Below are positions 1 through 7,933 of a stretch of 64,000 nucleotides of DNA, in pieces. The notes below the pieces were generated by a model, which saw only the letters and a list, made by a program, of their open reading frames with translations, ran no database searches and was not told the DNA's origin. The DNA comes from an uncultured Alsobacter sp. (GTDB taxonomy: Bacteria > Pseudomonadota > Alphaproteobacteria > Rhizobiales > Beijerinckiaceae). How positions within the stretch are numbered: position 1 is the first letter of the stretch; every line of letters begins with the position of its first letter. The position numbers were made by a program, and so were the translations under genes. The DNA is taken from contig NZ_CAMFHB010000028.1 of the NCBI RefSeq assembly GCF_945952055.1, positions 20,839-84,838 of the forward strand, read 5' to 3'.

Positions 1-451
1 CGGCCGACTTCGGCTCCTGGCGCACCACCTTGGCGAAGCATTCGACGGCCTTTCGGCCCTCGCGCAACTGGATGTAGATATTGCCCCGGTTGACCACCGG
101 CGAGAGGTTCTTGGGTTCCAGCTTCTCGGCGACGGCCAGGGCTGCGAGGGCATCGTCGAAGCGGCCGAGGCTCTTGAGCAGGACGCCGTGGAGGTTGGCC
201 AGCGCGAAATCCTTGGGTCGCTGCTCGCGTGCGGTGCGCACCACCGCTTCGCCCTCCGACACCCGGCCCTGCTGGTAGAGGAGAACGCCGAGATCGTAGT
301 GGATCATCCGCGGCACGGCCTCGCCGGTCCGCCTGTGCTCGATCAGCGCCTGCGCGGTCAGCTCCGAGGCGCGCTTGAGATCGCCCTTGCGCTTGGCCTC
401 CGCGGCTGCGTTCAGCAGCGCCTGGACCCCAGTTCCGTTCTGTTCCGTCAC
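1..451 (-). CDS. TPR-repeat protein, N-terminal part (cut by window edge)
   Basis: About 150 residues are readable on the minus strand from a GTG at 451, and the frame is still open at base 1. The translation is alanine- and leucine-rich and has helical pairs with the spacing of tetratricopeptide repeats, for example stretches around YDLGVLLYQQGR and GNIYIQLREGRKA, followed by the start of another unit. TPR proteins are scaffolds for protein-protein contacts. Some of similar layout carry a C-terminal glycosyltransferase (SPINDLY/OGT type), but nothing in the visible part shows this. An AGGACG sequence lies ahead of the GTG, a weak ribosome site. The gene runs out of the left edge, so product and length are unknown. 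Confidence 0.7.
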   Translation of the reverse strand, partial: MTEQNGTGVQALLNAAAEAKRKGDLKRASELTAQALIEHRRTGEAVPRMIHYDLGVLLYQQGRVSEGEAVVRTAREQRPKDFALANLHGVLLKSLGRFDDALAALAVAEKLEPKNLSPVVNRGNIYIQLREGRKAVECFAKVVRQEPKSA

Positions 452-563
452 GCGTCTCGTCCGTCCTCGCCAGGACGGCACGCTAGCGCGAAATCGTCGG
501 AAAAGGGTTGACGGATTGAGAGTGGTGGTGGCGAGGCTGCACCACCACTCCAGAGCGCAGGAC

Positions 564-610
564 TCTCTCCGCGGTCATGGCCGGGCCAGGCCCGGGCAGG
601 ACGCGGAGAG
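564..610. repeat. Dispersed palindromic repeat, family A, single copy
   Basis: The outer arms CTCTCCGCG and CGCGGAGAG enclose a core with GGCCGGGC and GCCCGGGC. The same core recurs at 22479, 27099, 50693, 55021 and 63884. It sits just downstream of gabD and may act as a transcription-end or mRNA-stabilising hairpin. Confidence 0.75.
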
Positions 611-620
611 GCGGCCGGGA

Positions 621-2063
621 TCAAAGCCCTATGCAGCCGTACTTGATGTTCAGGTAGTCATCGAGCCCGTACTTGGAGCCCTCGCGGCCCATGCCGGATT
701 CCTTGACGCCGCCGAAGGGGGCGACCTCGGTGGTGATGAGGCCGGCGTTGATGCCGACCTGGCCGTATTGCAGGCCCTCCATCACGCGGAAGGCGCGGCC
801 GAGGTCGCGGGTGAAGGCGTAGGCCGCCAGCCCGAACTCGGTGTCGTTGGCCATGGCGATGGCCTGTTCCTCGGTGTCGAAGCGGAACAGCGGGGCGAGC
901 GGGCCGAAGGTCTCCTCGCGGGCCACCGCCATCTCGCTCGTCACGCCGGAAACGATGGTCGGCTCGAAGAAGGAGCGGCCGAGAGGATGGCGCTTGCCGC
1001 CGGCCACCACCTTGGCGCCCTTGGCGAGCGCGTCGGCGATGTGCTCCTCGACCTTCTTCACGGCGTTCTCGTCGATCAGCGGGCCCTGCACGGTGCCGGC
1101 CTCCAGGCCGTTGCCGACCTTGAGCCCACGCACCGCGGCGGCGAACTTCTCGGCGAAGGCGTCGTAGATGCCGGCCTGAACCAGGAAGCGGTTGGCGCAG
1201 ACGCAGGTCTGGCCGGAGTTGCGGTACTTGGACTGCATCGCGCCCTCGACCGCGGCGTCGAGATCGGCGTCGTCGAAGACGATGAAGGGCGCGTTGCCGC
1301 CCAGTTCCATCGAGCAGCGCTTCATGGTGCCGGCGGCCTGGGCCATCAGCATCTTGCCGACCTCGGTGGAGCCGGTGAACGTGATCTTCTTCACGGTCGG
1401 GTTGGCGGTGAGCTCGCCGCCGATGGCGGAGGCCGACCCGGTGAGGATGTTGATGACGCCCGGCGGGATTCCGGCTTCCTCGGCGAGGAGGCCCCAGGCG
1501 ATCGCCGAATAGGGCGTCTGCGTGGCGGGCTTCGTCACCACGGTGCAGCCGGCCGCGAGCGCGGCGCCGAGTTTGCGCGACAGCATCGAGGACGGGAAGT
1601 TCCACGGCGTGATCGCCGCGATGACGCCGACCGGCTCCTTGGTGACGATGATGCGCCGGCCCGGCCACGGCGAGGGGATCGTGTCGCCGTAGACGCGGCG
1701 GGCTTCCTCGGCGAACCACTGGACGTAGGCGGCCGAGATGCCGACCTCGCCGCGCGCCTCGGCCAACGGCTTGCCCTGCTCGCTGGTGAGGAGGATCGCG
1801 AGCTCCTCCTTGTTCTTCTCGATGGCAGCGGCGAGCTTGCGCAGCTTCTCGGCGCGCTCGGCGGCGGTGGTGCGGCTCCAGCCCTCGAAGGCCTTCTGCG
1901 CGGCCGCGATGGCGCGGCGCGTCTCGGCGGCGCCGGACTTCGGCACGGATCCGATGACCTCGCCGGTGGCCGGGTTCGTCACGTCGATCGTGCCGCCGTC
2001 GTCGGCCCCGACCCACTCGCCCCCGATCAGGTTCGCGTCGCGCTGGAACGCAAGCTTCGCCAT
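621..2063 (-). CDS. gabD: NAD(P)-dependent succinate-semialdehyde dehydrogenase
   Basis: This 480-residue protein has the full length of the GabD branch of the aldehyde dehydrogenase superfamily. It oxidises succinate semialdehyde to succinate in the cytoplasm, the last step of the GABA shunt. Visible signatures are the oxyanion-hole Asn in TPWNFP (N154), the general base Glu in MELGGN (E253) and the catalytic Cys in GQTCVCANR (C287). The C-V-C arrangement (C287/C289) matches the redox-switch pair known in human SSADH. GGAGA lies 8 bases ahead of the ATG. No GABA transaminase is adjacent, so the physiological feeder is not visible. Related enzymes such as glutarate-semialdehyde dehydrogenase look very similar, so the substrate is inferred. 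Confidence 0.9.
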   Translation of the reverse strand: MAKLAFQRDANLIGGEWVGADDGGTIDVTNPATGEVIGSVPKSGAAETRRAIAAAQKAFEGWSRTTAAERAEKLRKLAAAIEKNKEELAILLTSEQGKPLAEARGEVGISAAYVQWFAEEARRVYGDTIPSPWPGRRIIVTKEPVGVIAAITPWNFPSSMLSRKLGAALAAGCTVVTKPATQTPYSAIAWGLLAEEAGIPPGVINILTGSASAIGGELTANPTVKKITFTGSTEVGKMLMAQAAGTMKRCSMELGGNAPFIVFDDADLDAAVEGAMQSKYRNSGQTCVCANRFLVQAGIYDAFAEKFAAAVRGLKVGNGLEAGTVQGPLIDENAVKKVEEHIADALAKGAKVVAGGKRHPLGRSFFEPTIVSGVTSEMAVAREETFGPLAPLFRFDTEEQAIAMANDTEFGLAAYAFTRDLGRAFRVMEGLQYGQVGINAGLITTEVAPFGGVKESGMGREGSKYGLDDYLNIKYGCIGL

Positions 2064-2183
2064 TGGTCGCTCTCCTCACCTTGATGCCGGCCGGCTCTGG
2101 CCCTTCCGGCTTCGCTTAGCGCCGATGGCGCCGGGCGTCCACCGGTGGCGCGGCGATGGCGAACTGGAGGCGATGCCGAGCGA

Positions 2184-2417
2184 TCAGATCTGGGGCGACG
2201 CGTAGTGGACGAACAGCATGGGGTGGAAGGCCTCCAGAACGTCTTCCTCACCGTCGTCATCCCGGGGGGATCCGGTGTCGACCCCCGCCGCAGGCTCGTC
2301 CGTGGTCGGCATGCCCCGATTTCCGATGAAGGCCAGGAGGTCCCTGATCATGGCGACCCAACCCAAGGTGATCGCACCCCTCTCCGCCGGTTTGTGTTGA
2401 AAACTGACAGTCGACAT
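2184..2417 (-). CDS. Small hypothetical protein, 77 residues
   Basis: An ATG at 2417 is preceded by a near-perfect Shine-Dalgarno GGAGGA with 5 bases of spacing. This is the main reason to accept the gene and to prefer this start over the longer open frame upstream. The protein has a hydrophobic stretch (IRDLLAFIG), an acidic middle (PRDDDGEED) and an aromatic/histidine C terminus (FHPMLFVHY). I recognise no domain. It lies upstream of gabD on the same strand, 120 bases away, and could be co-transcribed with it. Confidence 0.55.
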   Translation of the reverse strand: MSTVSFQHKPAERGAITLGWVAMIRDLLAFIGNRGMPTTDEPAAGVDTGSPRDDDGEEDVLEAFHPMLFVHYASPQI

Positions 2418-2775
2418 CACGCTCCTCCGACATCCGGTGGCCCATCCGAGGGTCCGCGTCGAGACTGACATTCTGACCACCAGCGTCAACCGGAATGATT
2501 TTTTCCAATCTTTCATGGGAATGCAGACTTTCTTCTTCATTTTGCCTGCGCAAAAGACCGTTATTCTCTGCGCGATCCAGTGGTTCCGACGCCCACCGCA
2601 CACGGTCGACGCAGGGCGGTGAAAATTCTTCTCGCCGCGACCGGGCGAGAGGCTCGTTCTCCAGGCGGCCGAAAAATAAAAAGACCAGTCCCGTTTCCGA
2701 TCGAAGGCCGGCCGGCCACACTTCGCGTTGTCGAAACAGGGCTGCCCAAGCGCAGCCAGAACAAGGATCACGCGC
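2418..2775. other. Intergenic region between divergent small gene and cysE
   Basis: This 358-base stretch is less G+C-rich than its surroundings and should hold the promoters of the minus-strand small gene and of cysE. It contains an inverted repeat TTTTGC-N4-GCAAAA near 2541. I see no convincing sigma-70 promoter with correct spacing and no credible additional gene. Confidence 0.5.
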
Positions 2776-3654
2776 ATGTCGACTCCGGCCCCGCGCATGT
2801 CTCTGGTCAGGAAAGGCGGTGACGACGTGCAACGACCCATCGTTCGGGAAGACACCGTGTGGAGCGTGCTGCGCACCGAAGCCGGCAGCGTCCTGGCGCG
2901 GGAGCCCGCCCTGGCCACGTTGATGCTGACGGCGGTCCTCGGGCGCGAGGACTTCGAGAGCGCCACGGCCTTCCGGGTGGCATCGCGTATCGCGGGCCGG
3001 GACCTGCGCGAGCCGGTCCTGGCCGACGCGTTCATGGGCGCGCTGGCCGCCGATCCCGGGATCGGCGCGGCGATGCGGGCGGACATCCTGGCGGTCATCG
3101 AGCGTGACCCCGCCGCCGACCGCCTCATCGAGCCCTTCCTCTACTTCAAGGGGTTCCACGCCATCCAGGCCCACCGCTTCGCCCACTGGTTCTGGACGCA
3201 GGGGCGGACCGACCTGGCGCTCTACGCGCAAAGCCAGTCCTCGCGCATGTTCCAGACCGACATCCACCCGGCCGCCCGCATTGGGCGCGGCATCTTCCTG
3301 GACCACGCCACCGGCCTCGTCGTGGGCGCCACCAGCGTCATCGAGGACGACGTCTCCATCCTGCAGAACGTGACGCTGGGCGGAACCGGCAAGGACACCG
3401 GCGACCGGCATCCGAAGATCCGCCGTGGAGTCCTGATCGGGGCCGGCGCGAAGATCCTCGGCAACATCGAGGTCGGAGCCGGCTCGCTCGTGGCCGCCGG
3501 CTCGGTCGTCCTGCGCGAGGTGCCCCCCGACACGACGGTGGCCGGCGTCCCGGCAAAACCGGTCGGCCCGGCCGGCACGTCCGGCGAACCCTCGCGGGAC
3601 ATGAACCAGATCCTGAGCGACTTCGCCTACGGCGCGTTCGACTACGTCATCTAG
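2776..3654 (+). CDS. cysE: Serine O-acetyltransferase
   Basis: The protein converts L-serine and acetyl-CoA to O-acetylserine, the carbon skeleton for cysteine synthesis. It has the N-terminal helical domain (roughly residues 25-150) and a C-terminal left-handed beta helix built from hexapeptide repeats (IHPAARIGRGI, GVLIGAGAKILGNI, VGAGSLVAAGSVV). The catalytic region DHATGLVVGATSVI is typical of CysE. The length from this start is 292 residues, normal for the long form. ATG 2776 is chosen because AAGGA precedes it by 8 bases; an in-frame ATG at 2728 and one at 2797 lack a ribosome site. The C terminus ends in Ile, the residue CysE uses to dock into cysteine synthase. The neighbouring minus-strand operon also contains a rhodanese domain, so a sulfur theme is possible but unproven. 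Confidence 0.9.
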   Translation: MSTPAPRMSLVRKGGDDVQRPIVREDTVWSVLRTEAGSVLAREPALATLMLTAVLGREDFESATAFRVASRIAGRDLREPVLADAFMGALAADPGIGAAMRADILAVIERDPAADRLIEPFLYFKGFHAIQAHRFAHWFWTQGRTDLALYAQSQSSRMFQTDIHPAARIGRGIFLDHATGLVVGATSVIEDDVSILQNVTLGGTGKDTGDRHPKIRRGVLIGAGAKILGNIEVGAGSLVAAGSVVLREVPPDTTVAGVPAKPVGPAGTSGEPSRDMNQILSDFAYGAFDYVI

Positions 3655-3680
3655 ACGGCAAGGCTCAGAACGCCCTGTGG

Positions 3681-3706
3681 GGCCCGGCGGCCTCCACCGC
3701 CGGGCC
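3681..3706. terminator. Bidirectional terminator between cysE and the VOC-rhodanese gene
   Basis: A perfect 10-base-pair G+C stem (GGCCCGGCGG with CCGCCGGGCC) with a 6-base loop is followed by TCTT. It lies in the 76-base gap between two convergent genes, where a shared terminator is expected. Confidence 0.75.
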
Positions 3707-3730
3707 TCTTCGCGTTCGGTGGGACTGACG

Positions 3731-5014
3731 TCAGTCCTGAACCCAGGGAAGGCCGTGGAAGCGCCAGCCGTTGCGCCGCCCGCGGCGCCCCTCGCCGTCC
3801 AGATCGCCTTCGAAGCCTTCCAGGACGTTGGCAACGTCGGTGAAGCCCGCCTTCAGGGCCGCCTCCGCGGCGCTCTGGGAGCGCTTGCCGCTGCGACACA
3901 GGAACAGGAGCTTCGCCCCGGGCGAGACGGCCGCCGCGAGATCGGCCGTGAACGCCTCGTTGCGCACGAGCGTGCGGCCGGTGGCCCATGGCACGCTGAT
4001 GCTGCCCGGCACGCGCCCGACGAAGGTGAGTTCCTCCGGTGAGCGCACGTCCACGAGAACCGCCTGCCCCCGCGCCAGGAGCGACCATGCCGCCGGCGGA
4101 TCCAGTTCCCCGACCGTCGGCGATTCACGCGCGGGCAGGCCGAGCCAGGCACCCGGGGCGCCGACGAGTTCCAGCAGGGTGCCGCCCGTGTCCACGGGCT
4201 GCAGCACCAGCCGGTCGCCGGCCACGAGGATGTGGGGGATTCCCGCCGCGGCGAGGCGTGCCGCCGCCGCCGGCACGGAGGCGACCCGGACCGTGAGGCC
4301 CACGAAGCCGGCCGTCGGCGCCACGCCGGGAAACTCCGCTCCGAAGGCCTCCGGCGTGAGGACCTCGATCGCTTCCGATCCGACCCGCACCGTGAGCCCG
4401 CGCGCGTCATGGGTCACCGCGCCGGCCCCGAAGACCCGCGCATGGGCCTCGCCAGCCGCCTGCGGGTCGGGATCGACCAGAATGACCCGCTCCACGCCCT
4501 GGGCGCCGTTGGCGTGGTCGAGCCAGCCCTCGCGCCACACCAGGTCCCGCGTCAGGTGCTGGCAGGCGAAGAGGCGCAGTCCCGCGGGGCCGAGATCGGG
4601 CAGCGATACGTTGATGAAGCGAGCCTCGCGAGCGCCCTGCGGCGTGTCGACCGCACGGGCGAGGTCGCGCGGTTCGGGCACGTCGAAGCCCCGCTCAACG
4701 AGTTCGCGATGCACGGCGTGACTGTCCAGCGGGCGCAGGGCCACGGCCACCGGGCCCTCCTCGCGCGCGCCGAATGGCGACTGATCGTCGCCCGGCGGGA
4801 GCTGAATCAGCTCGATGTATGTTCCCGACCGGAACGGCGTCGTGTGGTTGGCACTGCCTCGACCCGTGTGGAAGCCGCGCGGCGTGAGGGCGAAGCCAAG
4901 GGCGCGAAACAGCGCTTCCGATCGGTCGAGGTCGCGGACGCGCAGGACGACGTGGTCCAGGCCGGACACGGAGACGGGCGGCCGGTCGACCGCGCGTGCG
5001 ATGGCCGCCGACAT
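3731..5014 (-). CDS. VOC (glyoxalase-fold) and rhodanese fusion protein
   Basis: This 427-residue protein joins two modules. Residues about 15-290 hold two vicinal-oxygen-chelate-like units, beginning GLDHVVLRVRDLDRS, with a possible metal His (H21) and Glu (E68). Residues about 300-427 are a rhodanese domain with DVRSPEE and an active loop CRSGKRS whose Cys is C373. Rhodanese domains carry sulfur as a persulfide; VOC domains isomerise, hydrolyse or oxygenate small substrates. The start at 5014 is chosen because ATG overlaps the OsmC stop as TGATG, giving translational coupling; a longer frame to 5104 is unlikely. It is the last gene of the nine-gene importer/monooxygenase operon, which suggests that the imported compound or a product carries sulfur. 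The reaction is unknown. Confidence 0.8.
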   Translation of the reverse strand: MSAAIARAVDRPPVSVSGLDHVVLRVRDLDRSEALFRALGFALTPRGFHTGRGSANHTTPFRSGTYIELIQLPPGDDQSPFGAREEGPVAVALRPLDSHAVHRELVERGFDVPEPRDLARAVDTPQGAREARFINVSLPDLGPAGLRLFACQHLTRDLVWREGWLDHANGAQGVERVILVDPDPQAAGEAHARVFGAGAVTHDARGLTVRVGSEAIEVLTPEAFGAEFPGVAPTAGFVGLTVRVASVPAAAARLAAAGIPHILVAGDRLVLQPVDTGGTLLELVGAPGAWLGLPARESPTVGELDPPAAWSLLARGQAVLVDVRSPEELTFVGRVPGSISVPWATGRTLVRNEAFTADLAAAVSPGAKLLFLCRSGKRSQSAAEAALKAGFTDVANVLEGFEGDLDGEGRRGRRNGWRFHGLPWVQD

Positions 5015-5562
5015 CACGCGGCCTCCGCGGCGGCGTCGGACGTGCTCAGTCGGACCTCGGACTGGATCGACTGCGGGTGCTTCAGCAGGTTCAGGATCGG
5101 GCACACGCGTTCCACGGCCTCGTGCAATCCGGCGATGTCCTGGGCCGAGGCCGTCGACACGATGTTGATCGTGTAGCGGATGTTCTGCGGCGAGACCGGC
5201 ACGTGCTCGAAGCCCGCCTTCCCGGCACGCGGATCGATCTCGGCGGTCACGTCGACCGTGAGGGACTCGAGCGGCACGCCGCGGTCCGCGGCCTGGATGA
5301 GAGTGATGTGGGTCACGCAGCTGCCGAGCACGCCCAGTTGCAGCTCCGGGCTCGACGGGCCGAGATCGTATCCCGCGAACTCCGGCCCGCTGTCACTGAT
5401 GACCTGGAAGTCGCGGATGCGGATCCGGCGGACGCCACTGCGGCCTTCCGCCGTGACCGACGCGCCGAAGGGACGCGGCGCGGCGTCCGGTGCCGCGGCG
5501 CGCGCCTTGATCGCCTCGAAGGCCAGCCGCTTCTGGGCGAGATACTCGTTGAGGGTGGTCAT
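5014..5562 (-). CDS. OsmC family protein
   Basis: This 182-residue protein is of OsmC/Ohr fold, cytoplasmic thiol proteins that reduce organic hydroperoxides or handle persulfides. The central region GPSSPELQLGVLGSCVTHI matches the family's first cysteine region, with the conserved Cys before VTHI. The second region ERVCPILNLLKHP supplies the second Cys, so the redox pair is present. GGGGA precedes the ATG by 7 bases. It is 27 bases downstream of the peroxidase-like gene and overlaps the VOC-rhodanese start by one base. In this operon it may reduce a peroxide or persulfide made by the flavin monooxygenase step; this is inferred from context. Confidence 0.85.
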   Translation of the reverse strand: MTTLNEYLAQKRLAFEAIKARAAAPDAAPRPFGASVTAEGRSGVRRIRIRDFQVISDSGPEFAGYDLGPSSPELQLGVLGSCVTHITLIQAADRGVPLESLTVDVTAEIDPRAGKAGFEHVPVSPQNIRYTINIVSTASAQDIAGLHEAVERVCPILNLLKHPQSIQSEVRLSTSDAAAEAA

Positions 5563-5589
5563 GGGTTCATCCCCGATTGAGCGGGCGGA

Positions 5590-6192
5590 TCAGGCCGCGG
5601 CGGTGGGCTCGCCGATGCTCAGCATCAGGCGATTGGCCCAGTTGAAGAAGGCGGCGGACTGGATCACGTCCAGGATCGCCAGGTCGTCGAGACCGGCGCC
5701 GCGCAGCTTCAGGACGTGCTCCTCGCCAAACCGGATCGGCGTGGCGGTGAGCGCGACCGACGCCTCGACGATGGCGTTCCAGCGTTCGCCGAGGTCGGTG
5801 TCCACGCCCTCGTCGAGCAGCCGCTCGACGTCTTCGCCCCGCTTGGAATAGGTCGTGGCGAAGCGGGCGTGCACGGAGGCGCAGAAGATGCAGCCGTTGA
5901 AGCGGGAGGTCGCAGCGGCCGCCAGCTCCCGCTCGGCGCGCGGCAGTCCCGCGTCCGTGTTGTAGAAGATGTCCTTGTCGGTGAGGGTCCGCGACCGGAG
6001 GATGGCGGGGTCCCGGGCGAGCAGCCGGAAATAGGGAGACTTGGCGCGCGCCGTATCGACGAGGCCCTCCTTCTGGACCGCGGTGAGCTCGTCCTCGGCC
6101 GGCGGCTCGAGCCAGGGGATCCAGCCGAGCTGGGCCTGCGTGAAGGCGACCGGCGGCGTGCTGTCGGGATAGGCGATCGCGGTGGCGGTCAC
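5590..6192 (-). CDS. Alkylhydroperoxidase-domain protein, Avi_7169-like
   Basis: This 200-residue protein has the carboxymuconolactone decarboxylase/AhpD fold. The AhpD redox motif is present: C101-I-F-C104 followed by H108, with Glu residues upstream (E87/E89). AhpD-type proteins use the CxxC pair to reduce peroxides with a proton relay from Glu and His. The arrangement beside a second CMD-fold protein and a luciferase-like monooxygenase matches, from memory, the family TIGR04030 (Avi_7169 type). It begins with GTG and overlaps the upstream gene's stop by 4 bases (GTGA), so the two are translationally coupled. The substrate is unknown. Confidence 0.8.
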   Translation of the reverse strand: MTATAIAYPDSTPPVAFTQAQLGWIPWLEPPAEDELTAVQKEGLVDTARAKSPYFRLLARDPAILRSRTLTDKDIFYNTDAGLPRAERELAAAATSRFNGCIFCASVHARFATTYSKRGEDVERLLDEGVDTDLGERWNAIVEASVALTATPIRFGEEHVLKLRGAGLDDLAILDVIQSAAFFNWANRLMLSIGEPTAAA

Positions 6193-6842
6193 GGGCGGGG
6201 CTCCTGCGCGGCGGGGTGGGCGTTCAGCACGGTGAGGCCGGCCACGACGCGGATCTGAAAGGTGAGGAAGGCGACGATCTGGGAGAGCGTCACCACGGCA
6301 TCCGTGGTCCAGCCTGCGTCGAGCAGGCTCTGAAGCGCCGACGGGCTGGCTTCGCGCGGTCGAAACACCAGGAGGTGGGCGTGCTCCAGGGCCGCAGCGA
6401 GCTTGGGACCGAGCGCGGTCCTGCCGGTCTCGTCGACGGCGTAGACGAGGCCGGCCGTGTCCTCGGCCGAAAGCGGTCCCGCGGGATAACGGCCGAAGGG
6501 GCCCTCTGCCCTCGCGCTGCCGATCTCCCGGCGGATCGCGAGCGACAGGGCCGGATCCAGCGCGGCCAGTCTTTCATGGGCGTGGCGCGCCAGCGGCCCC
6601 TGGCCGTGCAGGCCGGTCACGAAGGCGGCGACGGCCGACCGTTCCTGCTGCGTCACGGCTCCCCCTGCGGAGGCCCCGAACAAGGCCTCCTCGCTTTCCT
6701 GAGTGTGGAAGCGTGCCACCGGGCGGCGGGACCGAAGCTGCTCGAGGGCCGATCCCGGGGCGATGCCGGCAAGCGTGTCGACGAGATCGGTGCGGGCTCC
6801 CGGTGGTGCCGGGATCGGGCGAGAGGCGGGTGCGGCTGACAT
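6189..6842 (-). CDS. CMD-domain protein, Avi_7170-like, lacking cysteine
   Basis: This 217-residue protein pairs with the downstream CxxC-containing CMD protein. It is alanine- and leucine-rich helical sequence with the late segment DAVVTLSQIVAFLTFQIRVVAGL, resembling the C-terminal helix of CMD/AhpD proteins. There is no cysteine anywhere, so the AhpD redox chemistry cannot occur in this subunit. From memory it fits TIGR04029 (Avi_7170 type). AGGA lies about 8 bases before the ATG. A heteromeric complex with the neighbouring active-type subunit is a reasonable inference from the coupled GTGA overlap. Confidence 0.75.
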   Translation of the reverse strand: MSAAPASRPIPAPPGARTDLVDTLAGIAPGSALEQLRSRRPVARFHTQESEEALFGASAGGAVTQQERSAVAAFVTGLHGQGPLARHAHERLAALDPALSLAIRREIGSARAEGPFGRYPAGPLSAEDTAGLVYAVDETGRTALGPKLAAALEHAHLLVFRPREASPSALQSLLDAGWTTDAVVTLSQIVAFLTFQIRVVAGLTVLNAHPAAQEPRP

Positions 6843-6867
6843 GGGGACGTCCTCGTGTGGATGGCGT

Positions 6868-7908
6868 TCAGCGAAGGCCCACGACCTTGCGGTCCTGGCG
6901 GGCGGCGGAGGGGCGGGTCCAACCGAGCGCGGGGGCGACCTCGTTCGCCGTGAGCTCGATGGACCTCAGGATCAGGGGGTGCGGTGGATCGACGGAGTGC
7001 ACCTGGAAGACGAGGTCGGTGACGCGCTCCAGCGTCTTGTCCGCCTGAAGGGAGGCGATCACGTCGGCGGGCGTGCCCACGTGGACGTCGAGCGTGGCGA
7101 TCAGGTCCTCGATCCTGTCGCCGCGCAGGCGATGCCCGGTGCGGGCGAACGTCTTCGCCACGCGGTTGAGCCCGATTTCGGCGAGACGCAGGGCTTCCTT
7201 GCGATCATCCGCGACGAACAGGCTGCGGGAGCCGAGGATGCGAGGCTCGCGCCCGGGCGGGAGGGCTTCCAGGTAAGCATCGACGATCGGATCCTGGATC
7301 TCGGCCAACGTGGCCAGGGGCGCTTCCGCCGTTCGAGGCTGCGTGCGCGAGAGCATCAGTCCGTCACCGGCCTCGCCGGCCCGGGCGCCCCCCTGGACGG
7401 AGAAGGTCGCCTGCCAGATGCGATCCACCAGCGGCTGGCCCGCCGGATAGAGCCGGTTCTCGTCATGGCCGAGCGTGTCGCCGCGCAGCGCCGCCACGAG
7501 GGTGGCGAGCCGTTCCTCGTAGACCTCGCGCCGCACCGCCGAGGTGGTGCCGAAGGCCTCGAAGGTCGCCGGCGTCGACCCCGATCCCACGCCCAGTTCC
7601 AGGCGGCCGCCGGAGAGCAGGTCGGTCACGACTGCGTCTTCCGCCACGCGGATGGCGTTCTCCAGCGGCAACGTGACCACGCCCGGGCCGAGCCGGATGC
7701 TCGACGTGCGCGCCGCTACATAGGCGAGAAACGGGAAGGGAGACGGCAACCCTCCCTCGTTCTCGTGGAAATGATGCTGCGCGACCCAGGCGCTCTCGAA
7801 GCCGTGGCGTTCGGCGTGGACGATCTGTTCCGCGGCGAGCCGGTAGCGTTCGCCGGCCGAGGCCTGGTCGAGGAGGCGGGTGAAGAAGCCGAGGCGTTTG
7901 CGGGTCAT
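6868..7908 (-). CDS. Luciferase-like FMN-dependent monooxygenase, KPN_01858-like
   Basis: This 346-residue protein is a bacterial-luciferase-superfamily enzyme with the TIM-barrel pattern: N-terminal LGFFTRLLD, the AQHHFHENEG segment, SSIRLGPGVVTLP and DLLSGGRLELGVGSGS. Such enzymes use reduced FMN and oxygen to oxidise or cleave small molecules, often sulfonates, amines or esters. Its place after a dipeptide/nickel-type ABC importer and before a CMD pair matches, from memory, TIGR04027 (KPN_01858 family). No flavin reductase gene is in the operon, so reduced FMN would come from elsewhere. AAGGAAA precedes the ATG. The substrate is not known to me. Confidence 0.85.
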   Translation of the reverse strand: MTRKRLGFFTRLLDQASAGERYRLAAEQIVHAERHGFESAWVAQHHFHENEGGLPSPFPFLAYVAARTSSIRLGPGVVTLPLENAIRVAEDAVVTDLLSGGRLELGVGSGSTPATFEAFGTTSAVRREVYEERLATLVAALRGDTLGHDENRLYPAGQPLVDRIWQATFSVQGGARAGEAGDGLMLSRTQPRTAEAPLATLAEIQDPIVDAYLEALPPGREPRILGSRSLFVADDRKEALRLAEIGLNRVAKTFARTGHRLRGDRIEDLIATLDVHVGTPADVIASLQADKTLERVTDLVFQVHSVDPPHPLILRSIELTANEVAPALGWTRPSAARQDRKVVGLR

Positions 7909-7933
7909 GGGCTTGTTTCCTTGGCGGGTGCCG

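Noticed and set aside
375..2084. 569-residue open frame on the plus strand across gabD
   Set aside because: It is antisense to gabD, has the Arg/Ala/Gly-rich composition of a G+C-driven shadow frame, and contains no recognisable domain.
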